Assembly: GCF_029891575.1 (NCBI RefSeq)
Contig: NZ_JARZHF010000011.1
Location: forward strand, 1-64,000
Origin: Salipaludibacillus daqingensis
GTDB taxonomy: Bacteria > Bacillota > Bacilli > Bacillales > Salisediminibacteriaceae
Direction: 5' to 3'
Length of the DNA stretch: 64,000 nt
The notes beneath the pieces are model-generated. The model saw only the letters and a list, made by a program, of their open reading frames with translations. It made no database searches and was not told the origin of the DNA. Positions 24,951 through 33,310 of the stretch are shown in pieces (the first letter of the stretch is position 1; the number at the start of each line of letters is the position of its first letter). The translations under genes and the position numbers were made by a program.

Positions 24951-25725
24951 TAAAACCTTATTTATCCACTTAATAAAAACGAATCTGAAAATATTCTTAA
25001 TTATTGCAGGATCACTTTCCTTATTAATCGGGATTGTTATGAGCATTTTCACTCCAGAAACGATGCATGAAATTGCAAAGACAAACATGGATGCTCCTGT
25101 TAATCCATTAGGTGATATAACGACCCTAATTTCCTTTGTGGCGAATCAATATTTCGGGAATTTCGCCCTCATCTTTGGCATTATTTATTCCATTATTATT
25201 GGAAATAAGCTAATAGCGGATCAAGTAGATAAAGGTAGCATGGCCTATCACCTGTCCACTCCAATCACGAGGACACAGTACACTTTTACAAGTGCCATCT
25301 ATTTTGTTTCCTCCCTATTGCTCATGTTCGGGTTGGTGTTTGTTGTAGGTTACGGAGTGGCTGAGTTCGTTCAGCCTGGTGAGTTACCTGTAAAGGAATT
25401 CTTTGCCCTTACGCTAGGTTCTTTATTATTGCATTTGACATTCAGTGGAATCACTTTTCTTGCATCCTGTTTATTCAACCGTTCAAGTAATTCTCTCGCC
25501 CTTGGTGCAGGACTATCGGTGTTCTTCTATGCTACAAATATGCTTTCTGGAATGAGTGACAGCTTAGAATTTCTTAAAAACGTAACTATTATAACTTTCT
25601 TTGACTCCAATGCTATTATTCAAAATGAGAGCTATGGGGGTCAATTAATCCTTCTTGTTGGATTAACTGTTGTCCTATATTTTATTGGAATAACTATCTT
25701 TAAGCGTAAAGACCTACCTTTGTAA
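24937..25725 (+). CDS. ABC transporter permease
   Basis: 262 residues, six predicted transmembrane segments, ABC-2-like. A loop with DQVDKGSMAYHLSTPITR between helices 2 and 3 is typical of the family. It overlaps the ATPase gene by 14 bp, so translation is coupled; ATG 24943 is an alternative start. Together they form an exporter of the bacitracin/fluoroquinolone-resistance type; the substrate is not deducible. Confidence 0.88.
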   Translation: MTMFNKTLFIHLIKTNLKIFLIIAGSLSLLIGIVMSIFTPETMHEIAKTNMDAPVNPLGDITTLISFVANQYFGNFALIFGIIYSIIIGNKLIADQVDKGSMAYHLSTPITRTQYTFTSAIYFVSSLLLMFGLVFVVGYGVAEFVQPGELPVKEFFALTLGSLLLHLTFSGITFLASCLFNRSSNSLALGAGLSVFFYATNMLSGMSDSLEFLKNVTIITFFDSNAIIQNESYGGQLILLVGLTVVLYFIGITIFKRKDLPL

Positions 25726-25821
25726 TATCTGTCGAAAGATTTGAACGGGTCAATACTTGTATTTTGTAATTTATTTGGAATAATTTTTAACATCATTAAC
25801 CATTTATTTTTTATAAATCAC

Positions 25822-25863
25822 AAAAATGCCTAGCAAATGAACATACTCATTTGCTAGGCATTT
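25822..25863 (-). terminator. Long-stem terminator between convergent genes
   Basis: A perfect 17-bp stem, AAATGCCTAGCAAATGA with TCATTTGCTAGGCATTT, loop 6. Five T follow on the minus strand, so it fits the DUF3895 gene best; it may also serve the ABC operon. Confidence 0.8.
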
Positions 25864-25940
25864 AAAGCTATATTTATCATGTTTACGATAAAAACAGAAC
25901 TTGTTAGATTCATCATCACTCTTACATGTTCTTTTAAATC

Positions 25941-26046
25941 AAAACCCGTTCGGCACCAAATTTTGATGCATGAGAACCGTCCCCGTTCGGCATTCGGCTA
26001 AGCATTGATGCATGAGAACCGTCCCCGTTCGGCACACGTTCGGTAC
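25941..26046. repeat. Double dispersed repeat, right flank of tetR/ABC cassette
   Basis: Direct, near-identical copy of the block at 23229-23340, with GTTCGGCA tails. It ends at the stop of the DUF3895 gene. Confidence 0.8.
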
Positions 26047-26047
26047 T

Positions 26048-27028
26048 CTATACCAACTGATAATACCGATCATCAAGATCTCGTGCTCCAATATGGGCTG
26101 CTTTGCCTCTACTGACAAGCAAATCTAAGTAAAAGCAAACAGGCACATAGATTTTCGGACGCTCTGAAAAGTAATACCTATCGTTAGGAGCGCGGTTGTT
26201 TTTAATGAGCAATTCACAGATTACTCTCGCACTCGTTACGCCTTCCTCTAAATATTTAATCACTGCATCCCGATATTCGTTCGGAAGCACATACGCTTGC
26301 AAGTCTTTTTCATTTTTCGGTGATGGCATCTCTTCTTCACTAAATAAATTGAGTGGATCAGGTTCTTGCGCCTCGTAAAAGCGATCCATATGAGAAAGGT
26401 TTCTTTTTGTTTCATCTACCTCATCATCATCTCTTCGAGGGATGTCATAGCCTCTATCAATGGAGGCTATTTGTTGTTTTAACCGATGTATTTGGCGGTC
26501 TAACAACGGAACATTTGCAGCTAAATGTTTTTCTATATCATTCGGATACGTGAAATCCTCAGGGATAAATGGAATCACATCCTCTAATTTCCAGTGTTGC
26601 TGAAGTTTCAGGAGTAGCTCATCCATCTCATAATCAATCTTCAAGAAACCACTTTTAATATCTTTGACGATCTCAGCAGGCAACCCTGTGTGCTCTTCAA
26701 AATGATTGATGCCAAATGTTCGGATTTCATTCGTAACATTGTGTTTGACAATATACTGATACCGAAGAGGTCGCCCACATTCGCACGGCGTTTCCTCATT
26801 CACAAACCCATTATCAATATAATCTATCAATATCCATCCTTCTAGTAAATGTTCAATTTCTGCACTATCTGTGTCCTCTGGTAGAACAATCCCTTTATCT
26901 TTGGCCATCAAATTAGCAAATATCGTTTTCTTCCCACGTCTCACATGATGGTTAAGAAATTCCTTCTGCTCTTCCGTAACACTATTTAAATAGCTATCTC
27001 TTTCATCCTTCGTTAATATATCCTTCAT
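26048..27028 (-). CDS. DUF3895-type hypothetical protein
   Basis: About 326 residues, no signal peptide or membrane segment. A pair CEC in ETPCECGRPLRYQY near 82-88 suggests a small metal-binding or structural turn; a helical middle and an acidic linker (RRDDDEVDETKRN) follow. The C-terminal part (VLPNEYRDAVIKYLEEG... to ARDLDDRYYQLV) resembles the DUF3895 domain of Bacillus proteins. Function unknown. ATG 27028 is 7 nt after AGAGGTG. Monocistronic between repeat copies on both sides. Confidence 0.65.
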   Translation of the reverse strand: MKDILTKDERDSYLNSVTEEQKEFLNHHVRRGKKTIFANLMAKDKGIVLPEDTDSAEIEHLLEGWILIDYIDNGFVNEETPCECGRPLRYQYIVKHNVTNEIRTFGINHFEEHTGLPAEIVKDIKSGFLKIDYEMDELLLKLQQHWKLEDVIPFIPEDFTYPNDIEKHLAANVPLLDRQIHRLKQQIASIDRGYDIPRRDDDEVDETKRNLSHMDRFYEAQEPDPLNLFSEEEMPSPKNEKDLQAYVLPNEYRDAVIKYLEEGVTSARVICELLIKNNRAPNDRYYFSERPKIYVPVCFYLDLLVSRGKAAHIGARDLDDRYYQLV

Positions 27029-27053
27029 ATCCATTCACCTCTATGTAATGAAA

Positions 27054-27079
27054 AATGGGGACGGTTCTTGTGCGGCATT
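27054..27079. repeat. Dispersed repeat, single end
   Basis: AATGGGGACGGTTCTTGTGCGGCA, about 26 bp before the start of the DUF3895 gene. Confidence 0.7.
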
Positions 27080-27251
27080 CCTACATTTAAACCGTGAAAC
27101 ACAATCCCTCACCGTTCTCTTCTCTAGCATCTATTTAATAAGTAGACTCTCCCAATTATAATCCTCTCACAGTTACAACGTCACGAACTATATGAAATTA
27201 TCGATATATTCTTCTAATGAAAAACATTGCCTCCAAGTGTTATTATCGCAG

Positions 27252-27386
27252 TCAATCCGCTTTGATCGCACCGTCATCAATCGTAGCATGGCCAACCGTG
27301 ACGCCATTGACGTCTGTTATTTTATTACGAAGCCCCGGTTTCAGTTTACCAATTTTCACGCCATAATCTCTTATTCTTTTTTGCAA
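27252..27386 (-). pseudogene. N-terminal fragment of a P1-family (DmpA-type) aminopeptidase
   Basis: From TTG 27386, behind GAGGGGG, the frame reads MQKRIRDYGVKIGKLKPGLR, then NKITDVNGVTVGHATIDDGA and a stop at codon 45. This is the conserved N-terminus of P1/DmpA L-aminopeptidase/D-esterases, which are normally over 300 residues and self-process at an internal Ser. The next expected motif, GVTAILPH, is missing and nothing downstream continues the protein. It is a truncated remnant. Confidence 0.75.
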
Positions 27387-27473
27387 ATTATCTTGCCCCC
27401 TCACTATTCCCTCCACATTAATTAAATGATATCACAAACTACACCAACGTAAAAAAGCGCCTATTCCAACATC

Positions 27474-27508
27474 AAAAAGAAACGCTTGGATAGCAATCAT
27501 CCAAGCGT
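27474..27508 (-). terminator. Terminator after the DinG-like helicase gene
   Basis: ACGCTTGGAT pairs with ATCCAAGCGT on the minus strand, followed by TTTCTTTTT. Confidence 0.85.
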
Positions 27509-27553
27509 CCTCATTAAAAACCACATAACTCGTACACGATCGTCTCGTTCGAT

Positions 27554-29491
27554 CTATTTCGTTATCGTCATTCCCCATTTTATTTCGACAGGAAGTACTT
27601 GTTGAATTTCTTTTTCATAAACATCTTTTTGCCATTGATCGAACCAAATGTTGATTGTTCCATTGTCTTGACTCGTTCGGATCAAGCGACCAATCCCTTG
27701 TCGTAAACGAAGAATCATGTATGGAGTGTCTACCTCTTCTAAAGGATTGTCCGTATGTTTTCGCTTCGCCTCAAATACTGGGTCATGAGGTGGAAATGGT
27801 AAAGATGCGATAATGACTTGTGACAATGACTCACCTGGAACGTCTAACCCTTCCCATAAGTTATAAGAACAAAAGACGGAAGATTGATCTTGTTGGAATT
27901 TCTTCACCAAGCCACTAATCTCCTGATCTCCTTCATAAAATACCGGGAAATCCCAAGAGTTCTGGTCGGCCCAATTGCGGAAGCGATCCATTTCCTCTTT
28001 TGACGAAAATAACACTAACGATTCCCCACTGCTCTTTTTCAGTTGGTTTGCAACACCTTGCCATTTTTCCGATTCCGTTTCCTGAACGTGACCATAGATT
28101 TTCATTTGCTCGTCGTAATCAAATGGCGATTGAACAACAAAGGACTCATATTTTTCAATGCCTAAACTATCGGCGATATAGCTGAAATCACCTGCTTGAG
28201 ACAACGTTGCTGATGAAAAAATGAACGGGATATTTTGAGAGAACACGTCATTTTTTAGAACATCTTCCACTAAACGAGGCATAATCACAAAGGAGCTTTG
28301 CGACTCGTTCTCTTCTAGCCAAAAGACACCTTGATTGCCTTGTAATAAAACGCCTAACCCATAAGAGAAAAACTCTAAATACTCTTCAATGATTTTCACG
28401 TGGTAATCATCTATCGTAAACATTTCCGTGTCAAAAACGAGTTGTTCTAGTAATAAGTGAACTTTATCGTTTATGTTGGAAGCAAGGTCCATCATTTTTT
28501 TAGACCTCGGTACTTCTTTTCGATTTGATCCTTCTACTAAAGAAGCTGAATCGGTTATTAAATCAAACCACTCATCGTGAAGAGCTAAAATATCTTCGAT
28601 GAGGACTAACGATTCTTCTCGGACATCTTGACTCATGTATTCCGTCAGCACGGTAGATAACGTTGTCGACTCAAACCGGTACGTCAACGCTTTCTGCGCC
28701 GCAAATTCTAACAAATGCCCTTCATCAAACACGACACAACTAGCTTCCGGTAACAAAGGTAATTGGCCTTCTCGTTGTCGGGATTCTTTCGTCCATACAT
28801 GTTCCGCGTAAAAATCATGCGAACAAATAATCAAATCGGACGACTGTCGATAATAATCACGGTTTAACGTTTGACCACATCGATGACGCCAATCACAAGT
28901 GGAACATTGTTGAAGAGGATCCCAAGAAACTTTTTCCCACGCATCATTTGGTACCCAAGGATATTCTTTTCGATCTCCGTAACGCTCAAATGATTGCATA
29001 GAAGAACCTTGGTCATAAACAAAATCAGGAATGTTATCATGAACTTGCAAAATATCTTCATCTTCTGTTTTATGTGCTAGCGGATCTAGTTTTTTCATGC
29101 ATACATACTGTTCACGTGATTTAGCTAATCGAACATCCAGAGAGATGCCAAGCGCTCGTTCTAACTTTTTAATATCTCCCTCTTCTTTCACAAGCTGTTC
29201 AATTAACGTCTCATCAGCACAAGAAATAATCGCTGGTTTGCGGTGATAACGGGCATAACAAATAGCATAGAGCAAATAGACAAACGTTTTACCTGTACCA
29301 ACTCCCGCTTCCGCAAACATCGTTGATTTATTTTTAAAAGCCTGTTCAAGCTGAAAAGCCATATATATTTGTTCATCTCGAAGTTCATACCCTTGCTCAG
29401 GTAAAATGTCGTAAAAGACATCCCCCACATAATCCCCGAGTTTTTGAAAGAAATTTTCTGTTTTTGAAATCGTAAATGGAAGTTTCGCCAT
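27554..29491 (-). CDS. ypvA: DinG/XPD-like ATP-dependent DNA helicase (YpvA-type)
   Basis: 645 residues, superfamily 2 helicase. Walker A is AEAGVGTGKTFVY near 60; four cysteines likely to hold a 4Fe-4S cluster are seen in QYVCMKK and CSTCDWRHRC; the DEAH box is VFDEGHLLEF near 255; helicase VI is LRQGIGRLIRT near 605. DinG relatives unwind 5' to 3' and resolve R-loops or other structures. Length and layout fit B. subtilis YpvA, without the N-terminal exonuclease of the longer DinG. ATG 29491 follows AAAGGGG; the open frame to 29554 is a translated dispersed repeat (29516-29539). Confidence 0.88.
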   Translation of the reverse strand: MAKLPFTISKTENFFQKLGDYVGDVFYDILPEQGYELRDEQIYMAFQLEQAFKNKSTMFAEAGVGTGKTFVYLLYAICYARYHRKPAIISCADETLIEQLVKEEGDIKKLERALGISLDVRLAKSREQYVCMKKLDPLAHKTEDEDILQVHDNIPDFVYDQGSSMQSFERYGDRKEYPWVPNDAWEKVSWDPLQQCSTCDWRHRCGQTLNRDYYRQSSDLIICSHDFYAEHVWTKESRQREGQLPLLPEASCVVFDEGHLLEFAAQKALTYRFESTTLSTVLTEYMSQDVREESLVLIEDILALHDEWFDLITDSASLVEGSNRKEVPRSKKMMDLASNINDKVHLLLEQLVFDTEMFTIDDYHVKIIEEYLEFFSYGLGVLLQGNQGVFWLEENESQSSFVIMPRLVEDVLKNDVFSQNIPFIFSSATLSQAGDFSYIADSLGIEKYESFVVQSPFDYDEQMKIYGHVQETESEKWQGVANQLKKSSGESLVLFSSKEEMDRFRNWADQNSWDFPVFYEGDQEISGLVKKFQQDQSSVFCSYNLWEGLDVPGESLSQVIIASLPFPPHDPVFEAKRKHTDNPLEEVDTPYMILRLRQGIGRLIRTSQDNGTINIWFDQWQKDVYEKEIQQVLPVEIKWGMTITK

Positions 29492-29515
29492 GAAGAAAGT
29501 AACCCCTTTTGGTTG

Positions 29516-29539
29516 ATGGAGACGGTTCTCGTGTTGCAA
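29516..29539. repeat. Dispersed repeat, single end
   Basis: GGAGACGGTTCTCGTGTTGCA, 25 bp before the helicase start. Confidence 0.65.
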
Positions 29540-29786
29540 AAAAATGATCAACAACTGAAATAAATGACCGTCCGCTCAATTTTTGAAAAAGACATCTGAA
29601 GGAACAAATCATATACTAAAAGTTGCCTGAAGTAAAGGGAAATATAATGGTGAAAATATAGAAATCAATGACGAGTGCTCATGATAATTTTCTTACATTA
29701 AAAAACTGCCCATTTTTTTTAACTCCATGTTGATTTATCTTCCTGTCGTCTCCCACTCCGTTACGCATGAAAAAAGCCGTTATCGT

Positions 29787-30479
29787 TTAACTCGATTTCT
29801 TTTCGTACTTCACCACATATAAGCCTCTATCTTTGCTCCACTCCGCGTAAAGGACTTCTTTAAAAGTGGCAACGTTTTGCATCGCTAATTGCGCTTGTAA
29901 CCAATGTTCATCAAATCCAATTTCCGTTAAATTGTCCGGAACAACTTCCCCATCTAAAATCAAACCAGTCGGTAAATGAACAGGTTTAGGTGGCATATTG
30001 AAATCACTCGTTTTAGGCAGGTCATATTCTGATTTAGGCAAAACACTAATTTTACCATTAGATTCCATGATGACATATTCTACTTCTTGCAAAGAAAAGT
30101 AGCCTTCTTGCCTGATTAGACTTTGTAAACTATTCATATCTAATTTGGCTTTTTTTAAGGCATCTCTTTCAATCTTCCCTTCACGTATAACAATATTCGG
30201 CTCCCCTACAAGCAGTTTTCTCGTTTTCATAAACTTTTCCGTCAACATCTCTACCGTATAAATAATCGCTCCCCAAGTTAGTATCGCCACTGCTATTTGA
30301 CTAATTTTCACTTGGTCGTCGAATACACCATTCCCTACTAGTTCCCCTAAAATAATCGCCGATATAAAATCAAAAGGAGTAATTTGTGCAAACTGGGTTT
30401 TCCCTAACAGTCGTATAACGATAAATAATAAGACAAAACCAAAAACTAACTCCGATATAATGGATAAATATTGATTCAT
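29787..30479 (-). CDS. DUF421 (YetF-like) membrane protein
   Basis: 230 residues. Three N-terminal transmembrane helices contain RLLGKTQFAQITPFDF near 23-38, the hallmark of the DUF421/YetF group, and ILGELVGN. A cytoplasmic domain (about 85-225) follows. Members include YetF, YdfS and YkjA; some affect spore germination or lysis, but the biochemical role is unknown. ATG 30479 follows AAAGGATGAG. Monocistronic. Confidence 0.88.
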   Translation of the reverse strand: MNQYLSIISELVFGFVLLFIVIRLLGKTQFAQITPFDFISAIILGELVGNGVFDDQVKISQIAVAILTWGAIIYTVEMLTEKFMKTRKLLVGEPNIVIREGKIERDALKKAKLDMNSLQSLIRQEGYFSLQEVEYVIMESNGKISVLPKSEYDLPKTSDFNMPPKPVHLPTGLILDGEVVPDNLTEIGFDEHWLQAQLAMQNVATFKEVLYAEWSKDRGLYVVKYEKKSS

Positions 30480-30723
30480 TTTTTCTCATCCTTTACTATG
30501 AATCTTCATCCACATTATCGTCTACTTACACTTATTTATACCTCATTGGCAAGACGTATAAATGCCATAAACAGCTATATCTTAATCTCATTATTTAAAA
30601 TAGGCTCCATTCTTAACTAAATCTTCCTGCTCCTAAGTCTTCTCACTCCCAAAAAGTTAGTCTTTTGTGGCATAATATGACAGGAGTACCTTTACTAGAT
30701 TTTTAAAGCGGGGAGAGAGAGTT

Positions 30724-31674
30724 GTGAAAAAAATAATTACGATCCTAATCAGTTTCCTTGTTTTAGCAGTTATTGCTTTAACATTTGCGGGAGATTATTT
30801 CTATAATGAAGCCGTGAAGCGCGGTACAGCAACAGAACTTCACAGAGAAGACGAAGCGATCCCAGTGATGGTGGATCGCGAAAATGAACGGCTGATTGAG
30901 GAAGCAACAGAATGGTATGAGAACCAGACGTTTGAAACGTTAACAATGACTTCTTATGACGATCTTTTACTAGAAGGTCATTTCCTAGAACAGGAAAACT
31001 CTGCTGATAAAACGGTACTACTCGCTCATGGCTTTCGAAATGAGAGAGAAAATATGGCTGACTTTGTGCAATTTTATTATGACCAAGGTTTTGATGTATT
31101 CATTCCCGATTTAAGAGGACATGGAGAAAGCGAAGGTGACTATATCGGTTTCGGCTGGCATGATCGTCTTGATTTAAAACAATGGACAGAACAACTCATA
31201 GAGGAAAAAAACAGCAGCAGTATATTTCTTCACGGCGTTTCGATGGGTGCCGCTACCGTTTTAATGACCAGTGGCGAAGAACTCCCTTCACAAGTAAACG
31301 GCATTATTGCTGACAGTGGTTATACATCCGCAGAAGATATCTTAACCTATCAGCTCGAACATTTATATAACCTCCCTTCCTTTCCTATTATGCAAGTCAC
31401 AAGTGGACTGACTCAGGCAAGAGCTGGATTTGGCTTCACTGAAGCATCTGCCGTGGACCAAGTTGCCAAAAATAACGTGCCTTTGTTTATCATTCATGGA
31501 GAAGCAGATGAACTCGTACCTGAATCTATGTCCCATCAACTATATGACGCAGCGAGCGGTGATAAAACGTTATGGACAGTTCCGGAAGCTGGTCACGTCA
31601 AAGCCTATACCGTTGCAACGACAGAATACCAACAACGATTAACCGATTTCATTGAAGAAAATATCGAGGAATAA
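30724..31674 (+). CDS. Membrane-anchored alpha/beta hydrolase
   Basis: 316 residues. One N-terminal transmembrane or signal-anchor helix (IITILISFLVLAVIALTFAG) is followed by an alpha/beta-hydrolase fold. The oxyanion region is LLAHGFRNERENM near 98, the nucleophile elbow GVSMGAA near 172-178, the acid in HGEADELVP near 259-267, and the catalytic His in EAGHVKAY near 290. Similar in shape to B. subtilis YqkD. Probably an extracytoplasmic serine esterase of unknown substrate. GTG 30724 follows GGGGAGAGA. A good terminator follows. Confidence 0.88.
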   Translation: MKKIITILISFLVLAVIALTFAGDYFYNEAVKRGTATELHREDEAIPVMVDRENERLIEEATEWYENQTFETLTMTSYDDLLLEGHFLEQENSADKTVLLAHGFRNERENMADFVQFYYDQGFDVFIPDLRGHGESEGDYIGFGWHDRLDLKQWTEQLIEEKNSSSIFLHGVSMGAATVLMTSGEELPSQVNGIIADSGYTSAEDILTYQLEHLYNLPSFPIMQVTSGLTQARAGFGFTEASAVDQVAKNNVPLFIIHGEADELVPESMSHQLYDAASGDKTLWTVPEAGHVKAYTVATTEYQQRLTDFIEENIEE

Positions 31675-31719
31675 CATAACAAAAAACGTTCATTTTTTCG
31701 ATAAAATATCGGCATCATA

Positions 31720-31757
31720 AGCCCAATCTCAATAAGAGAAAATTGGGCTTTTTTTCT
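31720..31757 (+). terminator. Terminator after the alpha/beta hydrolase gene
   Basis: AGCCCAAT and ATTGGGCT around a 14-nt loop, followed by seven T. Confidence 0.85.
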
Positions 31758-31819
31758 ATTATTATCGCACCGACAGAAAAGCGAAAACGAATCAAAAGCT
31801 GTGAATTGTGCCTCTTCCT

Positions 31820-31990
31820 TTAATACTCCTCATATATATCGTCCGCATTCTTGAATCGAATGTCTTCAGAATTCGCTTTTGCCAACTTATCACTACGATC
31901 TTCCCTATTCCCTGGAAGCCTTCCTTCTGGAACCATCTCTTGATTATCTTTAAATACCGTTTTTTGCTGTTTTTTATCATTATTATTCAT
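31820..31990 (-). CDS. 56-residue hydrophilic protein, unrecognised
   Basis: ATG 31990, about 6 nt after GGAGGG, reads MNNNDKKQQKTVFKDNQEMV and ends in NADDIYEEY at 31820. Highly charged, no hydrophobic segment, probably disordered. The size and style resemble small sporulation or general-stress peptides of Bacillaceae, but I cannot assign a family. It is too short for many ORF filters; a longer frame on the same strand (31792-31980) lacks a ribosome site. Confidence 0.6.
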   Translation of the reverse strand: MNNNDKKQQKTVFKDNQEMVPEGRLPGNREDRSDKLAKANSEDIRFKNADDIYEEY

Positions 31991-32106
31991 CTTAGCCCTC
32001 CAACATTATAAGTCTTTGAATCGTTAAGGTAACCAAATAATCGTGGTTTCATCCAACCATTCTTCGGACAAATGCCCATTTTAAATCACTAAATAGGAAT
32101 CGACGT

Positions 32107-32133
32107 ACAAAATCCAAACATAGGCATAGGATA
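32107..32133 (+). promoter_or_regulatory. Sigma-K-like promoter of the ferritin-cupin gene
   Basis: AC (32107-32108), 16 bp, CATAGGATA (32125-32133). Start codon 33 bp downstream. The -10 is identical to that at 9696-9704. Confidence 0.65.
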
Positions 32134-32165
32134 ATGTTGTAATCCAAAGGAAGGGAATGACTGAG

Positions 32166-33083
32166 ATGTATTATGCTCCAATAACGTATCCAAACCCTTA
32201 TTACCCTCATGTAAACACCCCAGTTTATAACACAAACGGGATGTCGCGAAACAGCCAAGGTAGCGACAAACAATTAATTGAAGATATTCTCGATGGCATT
32301 AAACGAGAAGCATCATCCATTGATCTATATCGCCAATTAGCCGATGCCGCGCCTAACGAAAGCCATAAGAATGACATTCTTCATGCTTTAGAAAACAAAA
32401 GAGGCCATTTAAATCAATTTACCAATCTATATTTCTCACTTACTGGAAAACAACCTGAGTACGAAACCGAAACAGAAACTTTTGATAGCTATAGTGAAGG
32501 GTTAGAAAAGGCCTACCAAGCAGATATGGAAGGATATGAAGAATTTCAACGTAGTGGTTTATCTACTCCATATCCTCAAGTTCAACACGCCTTTTTAATC
32601 GCTTCCAATGCGCAAAGAGAGATTGCTTCAAGGTTGGAATATTTAAATGCGGATGCTTCAAACGAGCAAACACATGGAGACTATGGGTCACAATCTTTTG
32701 TCGTTAACATGGAAGATGTTACGAAACAAAACGATAACTACCGCAGGGCTTTATGGACAGGTGAACATTTGCAATTGACGTTAATGAGTATCGAAGTTGG
32801 CGGCGACATCGGTTTAGAAGTGCATCCTAATCTTGATCAATTTCTACGTTTAGAACAAGGGCAAGGACTCGTGCAAATGGGTGACAGTGAAGATGATGTA
32901 GATTTTGAAGAACATGTCTATGCAGATTATGCGATCTTTGTTCCTGCCGGAAGGTGGCACAATCTAACGAATACAGGAAATGAACCTATCAAACTCTACT
33001 CTATCTATGCCCCACCTGAACATCCATTTGGTACCGTTCATGAAACAAAAGCGATTGCCATGGAAGCAGAAGAACACCACTAA
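32166..33083 (+). CDS. Ferritin-like/cupin fusion protein
   Basis: About 305 residues with two domains. Residues ~30-170 are a helical ferritin-like bundle (KREASSIDLYRQLADAAPNE, LENKRGHLNQF) related to the protein at 41756-42667. Residues ~180-300 are a single cupin barrel with EVHPNLDQFLRLEQG and PAGRWHNLTN, carrying histidines in both cupin motifs. The acid/His ligands in the helical part look incomplete, so oxidase activity is uncertain. The Tyr/Pro-rich N-terminus and the sigma-K-like promoter suggest a late mother-cell (coat) protein. ATG 32166 lies 9-10 nt after AAGGAAGGG. Confidence 0.8.
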   Translation: MYYAPITYPNPYYPHVNTPVYNTNGMSRNSQGSDKQLIEDILDGIKREASSIDLYRQLADAAPNESHKNDILHALENKRGHLNQFTNLYFSLTGKQPEYETETETFDSYSEGLEKAYQADMEGYEEFQRSGLSTPYPQVQHAFLIASNAQREIASRLEYLNADASNEQTHGDYGSQSFVVNMEDVTKQNDNYRRALWTGEHLQLTLMSIEVGGDIGLEVHPNLDQFLRLEQGQGLVQMGDSEDDVDFEEHVYADYAIFVPAGRWHNLTNTGNEPIKLYSIYAPPEHPFGTVHETKAIAMEAEEHH

Positions 33084-33238
33084 AAGGCGCTATCTATCTC
33101 GCTTACTGCCTTTCATCTTCAACGCTATCTCGCTTCGGGCACTATATGCTTTCTTTACTTCCCGAAAACGTCGCGGGAAAATATATAAAAAGTGCTGTAT
33201 GAAAAAGTAAAGTTTATAGTGAATCGCATAATTAAAGA

Positions 33239-33292
33239 AAGGTTCCAATCCCCTATGCAGTAGAAAAGCATTTGGGCTTGGAACCTTCTTTT
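33239..33292. terminator. Bidirectional terminator
   Basis: AAGGTTCCAA and TTGGAACCTT with an inner ATGC/GCAT element lie between convergent genes; CTTTT follows on + and CTTTAATT on -. Confidence 0.7.
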
Positions 33293-33310
33293 CACTAAAC
33301 TACCTAATCA

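Larger units (their letters stand above)
25726..26047. other. Intergenic region between convergent genes
   Basis: Contains the terminator at 25822-25863 and the repeat at 25941-26046; otherwise AT-rich sequence without a gene. Confidence 0.4.

Noticed and set aside
27192-27425. 77-codon plus-strand ORF
   Set aside because: Opposite strand of the P1-peptidase fragment; no ribosome site.
29492-29554. N-terminal extension of the helicase gene
   Set aside because: It translates a dispersed repeat (QHENRLHQ); ATG 29491 is better placed.
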